Below are positions 23,087-35,296 of a stretch of 64,000 nt of DNA, in pieces. The position numbers and the translations under genes are program-made. The DNA lies in assembly GCA_947034885.2 (NCBI GenBank), contig OX344754.2, positions 11,763,501 through 11,827,500 of the forward strand. The letters run 5' to 3'. Origin of the DNA: Thuidium tamariscinum (taxonomy: Eukaryota > Streptophyta > Bryopsida > Hypnales > Thuidiaceae). The first letter of the stretch is position 1. Each line of letters opens with the position of its first letter. Below the pieces are notes generated by a model, which ran no database searches, was not told the origin of the DNA, and worked only from the letters and a program-made list of their open reading frames with translations.

Positions 23087-23399
23087 AGGTAGGAGGTCCT
23101 AAAATGGAGCGGATTCTAAAACCAATCAGGCTCTAGAGGTACATTTTGCACTTTCCAATGTACAAGTGGTGTGCATTTGAGGAGGTAGTCGGTTTTAGAA
23201 CCCACAAAAACACACTTTTCTGCAGTTTCAGAAATTCATAACTAATTCTACAAAGCTTCAAAAAATATGAAACAACTTGGGTTAGATGCCAATTTCTCTT
23301 GCCTTTCAAGGAAAATTTACTGAAAAATATTTTAAGAAGTTCTACCTCCCCAAAAGTCAGCTTCAGCTCTTAGATGAGCGGTTTATGGACCTCCTACCT
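23087..23399 (+). mobile_element. MITE, AAGGTAGGAGGTCC family (copy B, best preserved)
   Basis: 313 bp bounded by TA on both sides (23085-23086, 23400-23401). Terminal inverted repeats are AGGTAGGAGGTCCTAAA on the left and AGGTAGGAGGTCCATAAA on the right complement. The TA target points to Tc1/mariner-type mobilisation. No coding capacity. Confidence 0.85.
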
Positions 23400-23438
23400 T
23401 ACACACCTATCTTGCTCCAATGATCATATTGCAACAAA

Positions 23439-23783
23439 TGTTGATTCGAACGCAACTTGCTTCAAAGACATTTCCAAACCCAAGTACACTCTCATTTATT
23501 TTTTCAAATCCATGACAACTTTATTTAGAGTATGAGTGAGTTTAGGTAGCTTGCCTTCTAACACAACAATGTACTGAAAAGTGGCAGCACCTCTGTGCTT
23601 TGATCTGGCGGAAGTCAATTTGTGCGAGGAACCTATGCAGCGAAGTACGTTCAGAACTCAGCCCAGTCCAAGAGGCAAGTTTGTTGTTTGATTCTCTTGG
23701 TTTTGGGTATTCTTTGCTTATATTTGCTGGTTTTAGGGTTTGCACGCAACTTGCTTTAAAGACATTTCCAAACCCACATTTGA
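23439..23783 (+). repeat. Short direct repeat, 300 bp apart
   Basis: CGCAACTTGCTTCAAAGACA followed by TTTCCAAACCCA at about 23442 recurs as CGCAACTTGCTTTAAAGACA and TTTCCAAACCCA at about 23745. Origin unclear. Confidence 0.6.
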
Positions 23784-23799
23784 ATTTGAGATTTGTGTG

Positions 23800-26433
23800 C
23801 AAGTAGTTTGTGCAAGAGAGTCTAGGTTAGAACAATGTGAAATTTTTAGCTCGACATTGTCAAAATGACAAATAACTTTGCCTTAACGCAAACATCTTAC
23901 ACAATGCCATTAGAGAGGAGTTCAATGAGTATTGCAGATTTTGGCTTGTTGATCGTGATTTTTTTGTCGTTCATGTCAAAAAAGTAGTTACAAACCTCTT
24001 TGGAATTTTTTCACTCAAATGTTGTGTTTCAAAGTTTTTCTTAGCTTCATGTTCTTAATGCCAACGATGCTAGGGCAACATGTGCTTTGGAGACGAGGGC
24101 ACTCAGGCGTAGGATTTAGAAGTAAATTGGGAGAATTAGGGTTTGAAAATTTGTGTAAAGATTTGTGAGGGTTCGAGAATTTGTATCCGGCTTAAATGAA
24201 CACCTTAAACCAGAACAGTAGTGCAAATGCCTAATTGGTTGTATTTGAAACCCTAGCTAGAAAACTTCAATCAATTACTATATTTCAAAAATTGAGATTT
24301 AGTGTAAGCTATTAGAAGGCTTCTTGGAAGTTTTTATTCTTGAAATTCTGCCAAGTGAACATAGATAAATTCTTGTTTGTTTGTCTTTGTAAACTATAGC
24401 TACTTTGTCTGAACATCCTTTTGAATTCTTGTATCCTTATAGTATAAAATTTTCTGTGAATTTCTAGATTACAATTTTTGGTGGAGGCATCAACCATTCA
24501 TGTAAAAGTTTTATAACCAACAGAATATTGACACATGTACCTTTCATATAATTTATGTGGTTTTCACAAAATGTGACAATTTTTGTCACAATGTACCAAG
24601 AAGTGGCAATAATTGCCAAATCAACAGGCATATACAAAAGCAAACACCCTCCTTTCAATTGAAATCAAGGTTTATCAATTATTCAAACAAACAAAGAATT
24701 CAAGAAGTGTATACACAAATTGCTAATATGAGAAAACAAATTGCATTGAAGTTGGCTCTCTACATTGTAGGCTAGGCAAAAGAAAAAAAAAACACTACTT
24801 ACATTGGAAGTATAGTGGCTAATGCTACACTGACAATGACAATGATAATGAGCCCAAAAGAGCCCAAGACATTGGTCACTTTAATAGAAAGGTTTTTGAA
24901 TTCAAAAACCTTCCTCCCTCTACCACCAAAAAAAACCATGCCATTAATCACTTTGGAATTTTTTTACAAAAACCAAGCACCAATGCATTGATCTAGTTTG
25001 AAAAATGTGCCATTAGTGGTAGTGAGTGCGGACCATCAATTTGAATTGAAAAATATAATAGGCTACCCAAAACCATTGATGTGGTGCAGTTCAATAAAAA
25101 AACATGAAGAATTGATATAATTTGCTACTACCACGATAGAAGATGGTGCTCTAGGTGTCCTGACCAACTAAGCTTTAGTTGTGTCTATAACTTTAGGTAT
25201 GTGTGTCTTTGTAAGTTCAAGTTTGTTTCTCAATGAATTCAAGATGTTGGTCATATAACATTTAAGGTGGGAGACTAGACATTGAAGAGGATTGTCACTG
25301 AAATACTTTACTATTGGTAATTTTGCTATTGTGTAAATTTAAAAAAAATTGGTATCAAATTGTACAATCATGGTTTGAAGCCTTCATGTTCTTTATGTAG
25401 AATTTTAGAGTTGAATTGGAGTTTTGAAGTTTGAATATATTGAAGTCCAAGAGTTTGAGAATGCGGTTATTGTTGTTTTATAAATTTGTGGCCCTACAAT
25501 GCAAGGAGAGGATTAATGGTGGCCTTAGACTTAAGAGGGCTCAATTGTTTTTTAGAATTCTATAGTTTGCTTTCATATCACATACTTAGTTGTAGTAGTT
25601 TCTACATTGTTTTGTTGAATAGCTTGGAAGGTACAAATTTCTTTAGGTATTATTCAACCATTTGGTTTAATATTTGTTTAATTTTTTCAATTTGATGTCT
25701 TACTAAATCTAGTATTTTTGGTGGACTGAAGGATCCAAACTATGAGATTTTTTCAAATTTGGAGATACTCTATTTTGGAATCAAGGCAATTTATGTGGGG
25801 TTTGAAAATTGAAGAATGGTGTGGAGATGAAGTTTATTTAGTATATTGTTTATTGAGTTTCATTGGGAGCTTTTGCATGATGTGTTGTCTATATCTAATT
25901 ATAAAGATGTTGCTAGTTTGTTGTATTTCTAGATTTAGGATATAGTAGAAGTTTATGTTTGATTACTTTTAATTAGACTTGTTCACTATTGAGTGAATTA
26001 TAAATTAAAAAATTTAGTTTTCTAAAATCAAAAAGTATATATGTGTACTCCTTTTAGAATTTTATTAAATTTCTATAACCAATCAAAAAATGATAAGAAG
26101 TACTCCTTTGAAATTCACATATGATTTTCCCCCAAAGATGACAACTTGTTACAATGACAATGACAATGATGTCAAATGAGGTAGTAACTACCTTATATAC
26201 ATGCTTTTATGTTTGGTTGGCACGCTTGCCTTTTTCTGGATTCTTTCTGTAGTGGTTATAAAGCTTTATTTGTATCATGAAAAAACACAAAAAATGTTTT
26301 TTTCTTTGATACTTCTGCTTAGAGCATCACTAGCCATTGATAGCAAAGCTAGTGAGCTTGAGCTATAGCATGACTAGTAGGAGATTGATGCCCCATTGGG
26401 TACCTTGTCAAATGGTCGACTTTGAAGCACAAA
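23800..26433. other. AT-rich intergenic DNA
   Basis: Only short ORFs without recognisable domains. Small TGACAATGACAATG repeats near 24828 and 26150. Nothing else supported. Confidence 0.5.
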
Positions 26434-26443
26434 TTTTGTCAAT

Positions 26444-26679
26444 AAGGGTTGCTATTATGTAAGCTTAGAAGAGTGAGTTCATGAGCCTATGAGACTATAT
26501 ACCTATGATATAAGTATCTATATTATAGTAACCTTCTACATAAATAGTGCATATATGCTTTGAATACCTATATTATAAATGTTTATGTTATAAGCACCTT
26601 TGATGATTGCATGATATTTACTTATATATATGCTCAAGGCTCACACATTCATTCTTTCATGCTCACATACTAACTATTG
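26444..26679. mobile_element. MULE-like MITE, 236 bp, TSD TTTTGTCAAT
   Basis: A 10-bp direct repeat TTTTGTCAAT flanks it (26434-26443, 26680-26689). Ends are AAGGGTTGCTATTATGTAAGC and complement CAATAGTTAGTATGTGAGC. The centre holds ACCTATATTATAA / TTATAAGCACCTT palindromic words. The 10-bp duplication suits Mutator-like transposition. Confidence 0.8.
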
Positions 26680-26689
26680 TTTTGTCAAT

Positions 26690-28359
26690 GGTTGTTTTGA
26701 CATCCTCTACAATGTTTCTTTTTCGTTTTTGGCCTCACAAATTCTTCCTTTTCAAATTCTAACAATCCTTAGGCCTCCATGTAACTCTTATGCCAATTTG
26801 CCAAGTCATAAAATTGCATTTTGAAATTTTTGAAAACATATGAAATAAAATTTCATAGTAAAGGTTAATAAGCTTAAAATTGCATTTTGAATTATTTTGT
26901 TATTTTGTGAGGGCAAGGATGGCTTTCTTTCTTTTTACTTTAATCTAAATTAATTTTATTATAAAGAATAAAAAAGAGTGTTGGGATAGGTTTGAGGTCT
27001 ATCTCAAGCTAAGGCTTTTTCTTGGCTTTCTATTGCTAAATTATAATAGCAAAAAAATAATTTGGCTAAAAACTAGCAAAAAATCATGAAGTTTTTAATC
27101 CAAAAACTTTGAATTAATAAAAATCTTGGATGAATCAACAAATTGTGGATGGAAGTAGGAATATATTCATGTGATGTTTTCTATTTAATATGTAGATGAA
27201 TGTTGAAATTTGGAGAACCACTATAACATTTTACATTACCACTTTGGTACTTCATCAAAAATGAAAAAAATGCATTGCCTCAATCCCACTTCAATATAAT
27301 TTTTTTCTTTTATCTTAATCCAAATTCAATGAAAAATAAAAGTATGTTGAGGTATATTTGAGGTTTACTTCAAGTAGACTTCATTATATATTTTTTATTT
27401 GTGGTTTTGATTCAAATTTGATGAATAAAATAAAAATGTGTTTACATATGCTTGGGAGCTACCTCAATTACACTCTATTACACTTCTTCTTTTTAAAAAA
27501 ATTCAAATTCAATGAAAAAATAAGAAACTAAACTTGCACAATAGCTTAGTTTAACACCTCAATAAAAACCCTTTACCTCTCTGCATTGGAATTCCATTTC
27601 ATTTCAACCTCTCCTTCTTAAACCTCAAAAAAATCCACCCCCTAAATACCAAAATTATGTCCGTAGCTGCAACTCTTTGTTGCAACTCCTTGCTTGAAAA
27701 CATTGTTTCAATCATTTTAAAAACTGCTTGTCACAAGAGTGCTTCAATCCATGCTCCAAAATTTTGTTTCTAGCATACTTCAAACTTCCTGCCTTAGCAC
27801 CTCATTTCTTGTGGTGTTTTGGATGGCTAACAATTCCCAAAAAGATTGGAGCTCATAATTGACTTCTTCCTTGCCAATCCTTTTTTCTTCCTTGCCAATT
27901 TTTTCTTCTTCCCGACCAAGCTTTCCAAATTTCAATGACCCTGACAATTGACAATGGAACATAACATTTAGTAGCAACATTGCAACCTACCTTTGGTTTG
28001 ATGGAATGATGGGGTATATTCCACACCAAAATCAATAACTATATATATGTCACATGTTGAAATTGTCAAATGGAAAAGTTTATTTAGTTAGCCAATATTA
28101 GGGTTGCAACAAAAAAATGCAATAGAATTAATAACAAAACAAATGTTCTTTATTACACTTTAGTTCCCCATCTAGATGTTTATGATGAATGAAGCCTTCA
28201 TAGAGCCATAGAATGAAACCTCTATGAAGGCTACTGAATGTTATGAAGCAACGTTTGCCAAGTGCAGTTGAATTATTTTGGTGTGTTCTCAAGGCAGAAA
28301 GGAATAGGATGAATGGGAAGAATAAGAGCCAAGGAGGTGCAAGGTTTGGGCCACCCCAT
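26690..28359. other. AT-rich intergenic DNA
   Basis: No gene recognised. Confidence 0.4.
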
Positions 28360-28497
28360 TTCCCAAGCCTTTATATAGTAGAATCACCTACTCTCAACCT
28401 ATAGGTACAACCATTTCCAACTAAGGTTAAAGGAAATTTTCAACCAAAGTTTGGAATTTGTTTTATACTCCTTTTCAAAATTGGGACTAATAGGTTC

Positions 28498-28605
28498 CAC
28501 TAGTAGAAAACCCTGTTTAATGTGACAAGGCCTAATTTTGATGCCTAGCAAAATCCGTCAAGAAAAATTAGGCCTTGTCACATTAAATGGGGGTTTCTAC
28601 TAGTG
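28498..28605. mobile_element. CACTA-type MITE, 108 bp, TSD TTC
   Basis: Ends CACTAGTAGAAAACCC and complement CACTAGTAGAAACCCC. Near-perfect arms of about 45 bp continue inward (TTTAATGTGACAAGGCCTAA). TTC is duplicated on both sides (28495-28497, 28606-28608). The high arm identity suggests fairly recent activity. Confidence 0.9.
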
Positions 28606-29172
28606 TTCATGATACATATCCAAAAGTAGTCAATGGGAAAGTAGTTCCTGAATGATTAGAATTAGAAGAATCTATACACTAGGAATGGATTTAGGCCAAC
28701 TTTCAACTTCTAAATTTCACACTAATTGAAATTCAAGGAAAAAAATCTTTAAAAATTGGCAATGCCTATAATATATATCTTTCTACTTGGCAAAACATTT
28801 ACATTGTCTTCTATTGTGTTGCTCCAAAACATGTAGGGAATTGCTTAACCCTTTAAGAATGGACAAGTCACTATGGCAATCATCCTTTTTGAAGTAGTAT
28901 GAACCACCTACTTAAATTTTTTTTAAAGTATTCATTGGTGACCAAACTACTATAATAGAGGGACCTATAACCGATAAAATAAGCACATCTAGACATGATC
29001 TAGGCAAATGCAAGGCAAAGCAAATATTTTCAGAGGTGCATAGACAAAAATGATAAAGATTGTAAAATTTTTGGTAATTTTATCTCTTGAATTGAAATTA
29101 TTGTGAATTTTGAAAGGTAAAATTTGGACTTGACCTATAACCAATATCTAGAGTCATCCAATTTCCAGCATT

Positions 29173-29252
29173 CAAGAATACTTTTCTACTAATTACTTCC
29201 TACATTTATGCTCAAGAATACTTTTTCACTAATTACTTCCTACATTTATGCT
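29173..29252 (+). repeat. 40-bp tandem duplication
   Basis: Two adjacent 40-bp units starting CAAGAATACTTTT and ending CTACATTTATGCT, differing at about three positions. Confidence 0.9.
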
Positions 29253-29860
29253 CACTTATGTATCATTAACTTATTGGTGCAAGCCTTGAAAAAATACAAA
29301 GACACACATTCCAAGGAGAAAATGAAATTCCATTCTCATCTAATTTAGAATAGGATACCATATATATTATTGGTGGGGCATGTGTTGAGAATGGGTCCCT
29401 CTACCATATTCATGATCAGATCCCTTTTTTGCACAAAATTTCTAAGATGAACAATTGCTCTTTTGTGTTATATGCAACACCATTCCAATTTGTGGCGTTT
29501 AAGAGCAGCCCTATGGCTTGACTAGGCAAGAGGCCCGTGAAGGGTCTAGATGGCGGGTTGTAGAATACGGTTGGGGTGTGTGGTGGCAAGGTGCCCTACC
29601 ACAACTCGCTCAATGACATGTGATGAAGGAGATAGGCACACATATGAGGAAACGCAAGAAGCCACGTAGCGCACTGTACTTCAAATATTGCAGCAAAGGA
29701 TAAGCACCGTAACTAGAAAGTAGTGCCATAGCATATAGTACGCTAGACATTTTGCTCTCTTTTTGGCTGTCTACTCACCAAATTTGGCCGTGCCTGACCA
29801 CTTCGCACGTTTGAACATGCGCACCGTGGGGAAATGCCCGGCCCAGCCAAATACCCAGTA

Positions 29861-30132
29861 AGGTAGGTACACCTAAAAGCGCCAAGATTTCATATTGTGC
29901 CTAGTTCTTGTTATTATGTTTTTTCAATTTTTTACAGTCTTGTTGGTGAGTGAAAGCATGTTCCAACGCACCAAAGAACAGTGGATTTGGATACTGTATG
30001 CAAAAGTTATTAACAGTCAAAGTGTGTTTCTGAAAGCGCCATCTACAGTCTGGGTACATAATTGATTTTGAAAATGTATGCACGTTGTACAGGGCGCTTT
30101 AAGGTCAGGTGCCATTTTAGGTGTACCTACCT
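29861..30132 (-). mobile_element. MITE, TA-flanked, AAGGTRGGTACACC ends (copy 2)
   Basis: 272 bp, TA on both sides (29859-29860, 30133-30134), ends AGGTAGGTACACCTAAAAGC and complement AGGTAGGTACACCTAAAATG. Internal sequence (GCATGTTCCAACGCACCAAA, GCAAAAGTTATTAACAGTCA) is the reverse complement of the copy at 7751. Confidence 0.85.
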
Positions 30133-30134
30133 TA

Positions 30135-30862
30135 TGCACCTTTGGGCTGGGGATGCTCTAAGTGGTCGACCATGGGTGGTTCTACTATTGTACATCATCA
30201 AACAATTTCCACGCTTCTTCAGTCATTATGGCAGGTGAGCTCAGCCTAATTAAGTTACTTGCTGCAAGTCTGTTCTGAAGTGCTGCATGAATGGCTCCCG
30301 CCAGATGTAAAGTTTGCTATTGCTGCAGCTTTCCATTTGTCACAAATCCAAGCCGCCTGCACCATCAGCGATGGCAGTCGTTGCAACTGCCGAAGCAAGT
30401 AAGCTTTAGGAGCCCTCGCGGTCCGTCCTTCACAGGGCGCCTGGCTAGTCACCCACCGCCAGTCATCATTTCTATCTCTGTCACTCGTAACGTAGCTCAT
30501 GAATGCTCACACAATCCCCTGCGACAAAATACCGTTGCCTCTGTCAATTGGCAGCGCTGCTGGAGGTCGTCCTGGAGCTCGCATGCACGATGGTTATCAG
30601 CATCGGGGACACTAGCTTCTGGTAAGTTATACCAAATTCATGCACTGATTGCGCAGAGAGCTGCAATTCAGTAAGTGAGTGTCTGGTACCAACAGTAGCT
30701 TGTGTTCAGGCAGCTGGGGTGAGATTCGTGGAGAATTCTTGGAAATTGCAGCTGGGTTCGAGCGATTTCGCGACATTGAGCTTCGAAGGTGTACGCGCGC
30801 TCAAGGAGACGTTCCCTGACGGGCATAGAGTTGCGTTTGAGTGTTAGTGGAAACGAGAATCC
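30135..30862. other. Upstream region of the membrane-protein gene
   Basis: Higher GC than the flanking repeats. No reliable exon. It likely holds the promoter and 5' UTR of the gene at 30863. Overlapping ORFs here look like chance frames. Confidence 0.4.
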
Positions 30863-31711
30863 ATGGCGAAGAAGATGAACGGGCACCAACCGCCGGTATA
30901 CTCCGAAGCCGATTCTTCTCCAACAGGCGGCCCATGTTTCCGTTTCTTCTTCCGGAGAGAAGCGTCGGAGCCTCTCCAAGTCCTGAAGCTCCGCACTGTA
31001 GAGTCTTCCTTCGCCCCGGCGTACAAATCCTGGGGAAGCAAGCTCTTGCTCCTCTTCCGCGTCATAGTCGCGCTCTACTTCACAGGTGTGGGCATCGTCT
31101 ACGGCTGGATTGACTCCTGGCACGGCCGCATCCTCCCGCCCGTGTACCTCACGAACTGGGGCTTAGTCGCGGTCGCCTTCTACTACATCATTGCTTCCGT
31201 GAACTCCATCCACAGCGTCTGTTTCCACAGCCGAACCCAGACGCTCTCCCGCTGGTGGCGATGGCTGACTGCTATTCAGATTTTCCTGTTTGAGCTCACG
31301 GTCGTGTTGGAGAGTTTGATCACGATTTTGTACTGGTCTTTCGAGATGCAGGGGGTTTGTGGGCTGGACTGCGTCACGGGGCATGCGCTTGGGAATGGAT
31401 GCTTGCTGATTGAGCTCTTCTTCTCGCGCATGCCCATCCGGCCAAAACATGTCATCTTGACTATAATCTACCCTATTTTGTGGATAGGGTCGCAGGTTGC
31501 GTGGGTTTATACGGATCACCCGCCGGCGTATCCGGATACACTGACGATGCGGAACAAGAAGAGTATTGTTGTGTGTATACTTGGGTTGGTTGCGTTCGTG
31601 GTTTGTCATTTTATTTTCTGGCTGGTGGCGCTTGCAAGGGACAAGTTCTGTGCAGGGCGGTTCTATTCTAAGGACGAAGGCAAAGAAGTTGACCCTCGAC
31701 TACCCCGGTGA
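30863..31711 (+). CDS. Six-span integral membrane protein, Rolling stone-like
   Basis: Single-exon gene for 282 aa starting MAKKMNGHQPP. About six hydrophobic segments are seen at residues 60-82, 92-113, 128-152, 166-186, 195-215 and 233-258. Typical spans are LLLFRVIVALYFTG, VYLTNWGLVAVAFYYI and FLFELTVVLESLITILYW. The YLTNWGL...FYYI block and the overall layout match the plant family related to animal Rolling stone (ROST) proteins, whose biochemical role is unknown. The N terminus (1-55) is soluble and the C-terminal tail is charged (YSKDEGKEVDPRLP). A TTTAGGGTTT telobox lies downstream at about 31840. Family assignment is from memory of the motif pattern; the membrane topology is seen directly. 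Confidence 0.75.
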   Translation: MAKKMNGHQPPVYSEADSSPTGGPCFRFFFRREASEPLQVLKLRTVESSFAPAYKSWGSKLLLLFRVIVALYFTGVGIVYGWIDSWHGRILPPVYLTNWGLVAVAFYYIIASVNSIHSVCFHSRTQTLSRWWRWLTAIQIFLFELTVVLESLITILYWSFEMQGVCGLDCVTGHALGNGCLLIELFFSRMPIRPKHVILTIIYPILWIGSQVAWVYTDHPPAYPDTLTMRNKKSIVVCILGLVAFVVCHFIFWLVALARDKFCAGRFYSKDEGKEVDPRLPR

Positions 31712-32821
31712 TTCCAAAATCGAGGTGCGCAGTATCCCGAGGACCTCGAATTGAGCTTGTCCCTGCCCATTCCTTTACGAAATGTCACGAGGCTTCATAG
31801 AAAGTGGGCTTGACTGAAAGTATGCAGACAACGCAGAGTTTAGGGTTTAGAGTCTGCAGTCTCCCATATTCGGATTACTACGACAGTCATATTTTGGAAC
31901 AGTAATCACTTGTTCCATCTCATTTTAGGGCTTCTTCAAAATTTAGGGTGGATTCTGAAGCTCTCCGAGTTCAATGTTTGAGGGATATTGGTATTTGCCT
32001 CAGATTATGAGATGCCCGGGATTGTTAAGTTGTTTGTACATTTTGTTACTATACAGTGGTGAAGATAGAATCGGAAAATAGTGCGTTAACGGCGTCTACC
32101 GTCATTGCAGGAGGGTGCTTATTTTTTGCCAGAGGATTATTTTTAGAGTGCTGTGGAGCTCTGATTGTTTCATATTTTTTGAATCACTGGAATACATCCA
32201 TTACCGAGAATGAGTGAATGCTTCTCTGAATTTCTTGGTTGGATTTGTACATCTGGTCGTAACATTCCTGTAGACATTCTTCAGTTATACCGGTTGTAGC
32301 ATGACACCAATTGAGAACTGTGCCAATTAATAGTAATTTAGGGTCGGATACTCGGGTTTACGCCAGGGCCAATCCCAGGGAGTCGAAGCACTTCATGCAA
32401 TCATGCCACCTAAATTTATGAAACAGCTAAAGACAAAAACTTATAATGGCACTTTGTGTGTTTTGGGTATATACCCAAGAGAGATCACAGCTGGATCATA
32501 TTAAATCATGAGAAAATGAAGCCAACTTCAAGCTCTGACATAGTCATAAGTGAAGAAAATGGATCATTGGCTTGAGAAGTTTTCACTTGTTTGACTTAAC
32601 TTTGCAAAACAAGTGTTAAGAATTCCTTTTCATGCCAATCCACAGGGTCCTCAACAACGAATACCAGCGAGTACCACTGCAAAGAAAGACTGCATGGTAA
32701 AATAAAAACCAGGGCACATCAAAGAGTCACCCCCAAAATACCGTACTGTGCATACCCATCAATCATAAACTAAGAAATGTGTTCCTCCGATTCTAGCCGC
32801 AAATCCGAACATTGCAAAATC
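31712..32821. other. Convergent 3' region between two genes
   Basis: Lies between the stop of the membrane protein (+) and the stop of RAD17 (-). Presumably holds both 3' UTRs. No additional gene seen. Confidence 0.5.
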
Positions 32822-35230
32822 CTAATCATCATCTTCTTCAATTTCGTCCTCATCTTCCTCCATATTGTCTTCCAAAAAACTTTTCGGAGGTCTTCTGTCA
32901 ACATGAACCGCCTGCTCTTCTGTGTTGGAAAAAGGTAAGCTATCATCCAAGTCTTCAAGATTGTCAAGGTCTATAATACAATCAGCTGTCAAGCATTTGA
33001 TATCATCCATGGGTTCATCATCAGCTTCTGCCGGAGGAGAATCTGGAGCGCATCTTGATGGTACATCCCGAGAACGTGGGCTTGGTTGCGCTCCAGCTGC
33101 CATGTGAGTCGCCTGCAATCGAGACATTGAATCCTAAACGGTCAGACCAAAAGACAATAAAGGAACACCTACTAGGGAAGAATGCTTCCATTGTTGAATT
33201 TCGGCATTTGAACCGTAGGGACCTCATCCCATCTCCTCAACTGCCCCATGTCACCAACAACAACTCTCTGTTCATAAACTTCATTGGACTCATAAGCAAG
33301 TGGCGTAAGCATGACTCGGCTACATGTCTATAGCCACTGATCCTTGAATGGAAATAGGATTGCCTACAAATACTAAAAGTGGTCTACAACTTCGTACTTT
33401 GAACTTGCATAAGAATTTCATACATTGTAGAGAAACCAGTGGTCTCAAAAGATTTGACACTTGAACACAAAAATCTCCAAACACCTCCAAAAAACCACCC
33501 CTACGTATTTTAAAACGCTCAAGATTGACGCAAATAGTATCCTCTCCCTTAATAGTCAACTTCACACAATAAATGGAATATGAGTACGAAATAGATTCAA
33601 ATGGAATTGGTAGAGTACCTTTTTCTCAGACAAGAGGCGCTCAATTTGCCAAAGCGTTGGAGCTCTGACGGATTGCCACTTCCGAGGGGCAGGATGAGTG
33701 TTGGCAAACAAAACTCCGCGAGTAGCAACGGAACCTGCTGCCAATGCTGCAATGTGCGATGGAGTATTGTCATTCAAAGAGAGAGAAGAAGACCTTCCTG
33801 GGCGCCTGCCAAGCAAAAGATCAGCATCGCCGAGGTATGCCAAAATATCTGCCACATCTTCTATGGCATCGTTGTTGACAAAATCTAGCACATTCTCGTG
33901 GAGAAATGCCATCATAGTCGGAAACTCAATCTGTGCCTCTGAAACGATCCTCTCTGGTACCTCCATGTCCAAAGGATGTCTTGTGTAGTCCTCGTGCAGA
34001 ACCAACAGAGACTCCTGCGCTGCTTCTGCTGGTCGATCCATGTGTCTCTTGTTGTGGAGAAATTTGCCAAGGGCATGAAATAGAGAGAATATATTGTCGC
34101 GGCCATATGAAGGAGATGAGGTTGTTCCACCCTCAAAACCGGGTGCCCTCAATACAGTGTCTTCCAACGCAGGATTCCTCGCATTTCCGAATTCGAACGC
34201 TTCTCTACGAGATTGGAAAGTACTAGAACTAGGTCCTGTGTGTTGAAACTGGAGCGAGGAGATAGCATGACGAAGGTCACCACCACAATTGTCAGCTATA
34301 GCATCGATGTATCTAGATGACCTATCGCATTTCTCCATACACGCTATCTTGGAGAGCAACTTCTTGATAGACTTGGCCGTCACAGGATTGAAAACAATCT
34401 GGCACCCACGCACACCAACACTGTCACAATCACACAAAAAGAATCTCAAACAATAAGTGCAAACTTCAGGAATAAACAAATTTCACGCATGCCCTATCGC
34501 TATCTACAAGTGAAAATGCAAGCCTGCCACTGACCTTGGTAGCACCTGCGCCTTCCAGCGTCTGCAAAGCTTCACGGTGGCCCCATAACCGCATGTTCCG
34601 CCCTCCGCTATCTTCCACAACATCTGTCATTATAACCACAGAAATGAAGCACACAGACCGCACAAGGACGTGCAGTAAGCTGCAGAGTTTCTGCGTCTGA
34701 GCAGCATCGTTGACTTGAGGCAGATCCTCTATCAAAAGCACCTTCACTTTACTTGCAGAGTTCAAACTCGACTGCACAGGAAGCACTGGGAACTTCCGGG
34801 CATTGTCCAGAAAGATCTCAAATTCTTCCAGCTTTGAAGTGTAGCGATGCCCTGTGAATCCATGATGAACATGTTCTTGCCACTGCGTGGGCGTGGGCGC
34901 CTTCCACTCAAAAAATTCAAGGCCTAAAGCTTTCCCGAGAGTGCGAATGACGGCCGATTTTCCAACTCCTGGTGGTCCAGTGAGAAGGAGCAATTGACCT
35001 CCAGGTAAACGCCAGCCCGGGTCATGCAACCTTGAGGTCAGCCACCGGCTGACGTCGCCAACCTTCTTGGAGTGAACGGCTAGATCGGATATTTCCTTGG
35101 GCGCATACTTGTCCACCCAAAGCTCACATTGCTGAACTGCCGTCGCATCACTTCTTTCTGGTTCTCCCTGCAGAAGCTTGCGTTTCCTGCTTCTGCCCGA
35201 CGGTGGCCGGGACTTGAATACCTGCGGCAT
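32822..35230 (-). CDS. RAD17: RAD17 checkpoint clamp loader
   Basis: RFC1-like AAA+ subunit that, with RFC2-5, loads the 9-1-1 clamp at damaged DNA in the nucleus. Deduced exons on the minus strand are 35230-34535, 34398-33619, 33327-33223 and 33112-32822, all phase 0, giving 623 aa. Residues 35-45 carry the ELWVDKYAP entry motif; Walker A is GPPGVGKS (85-92); Walker B lies in KVLLIEDLPQ (163-172). Splicing exon 1 to 2 gives GATK/IVFNPVTAK, matching the family FNPV block, followed by CGGDLRHAISSLQF (RAD17 sensor region) and LFHALGKFLHNKR. The C terminus is very acidic (EEDEDEIEEDDD), as in other RAD17 proteins. The start is the ATG at 35230. The donor of exon 3 (gtccct) is weak, so the last join is less certain. 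Arabidopsis and human proteins are of similar size. Confidence 0.9.
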
Positions 35231-35296
35231 CACATCACGGGCCAATACGCCTCACCCTTCCTCACTCGCACGCATTCTCCCCTTCCGAAGCTCACG

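Larger units (their letters stand above)
28360..29400. repeat. Long dispersed repeat related to 42890-43800
   Basis: Shares with 42890-43800 the words CCAAAGTTTGGAAT, GACTAATA(A)GGTT, a TTGAATGA...AATTAGAA-like block, TCTAGAGTCATCCAATTTCC and CTAATTACTTCCTACATTT. A CACTA MITE (28498-28605) is inserted in it, right after GACTAATAGGTTC. Borders are approximate. Confidence 0.5.

Noticed and set aside
25486..25945. Hydrophobic ORFs considered as membrane proteins
   Set aside because: Short, AT-driven composition rich in Phe/Ile/Leu/Tyr codons; no start context or partner exons.
30255..30674. Overlapping plus and minus ORFs upstream of the membrane-protein gene
   Set aside because: No domain, opposite-strand frames equally open, no splice partners; fits a GC-richer promoter region.
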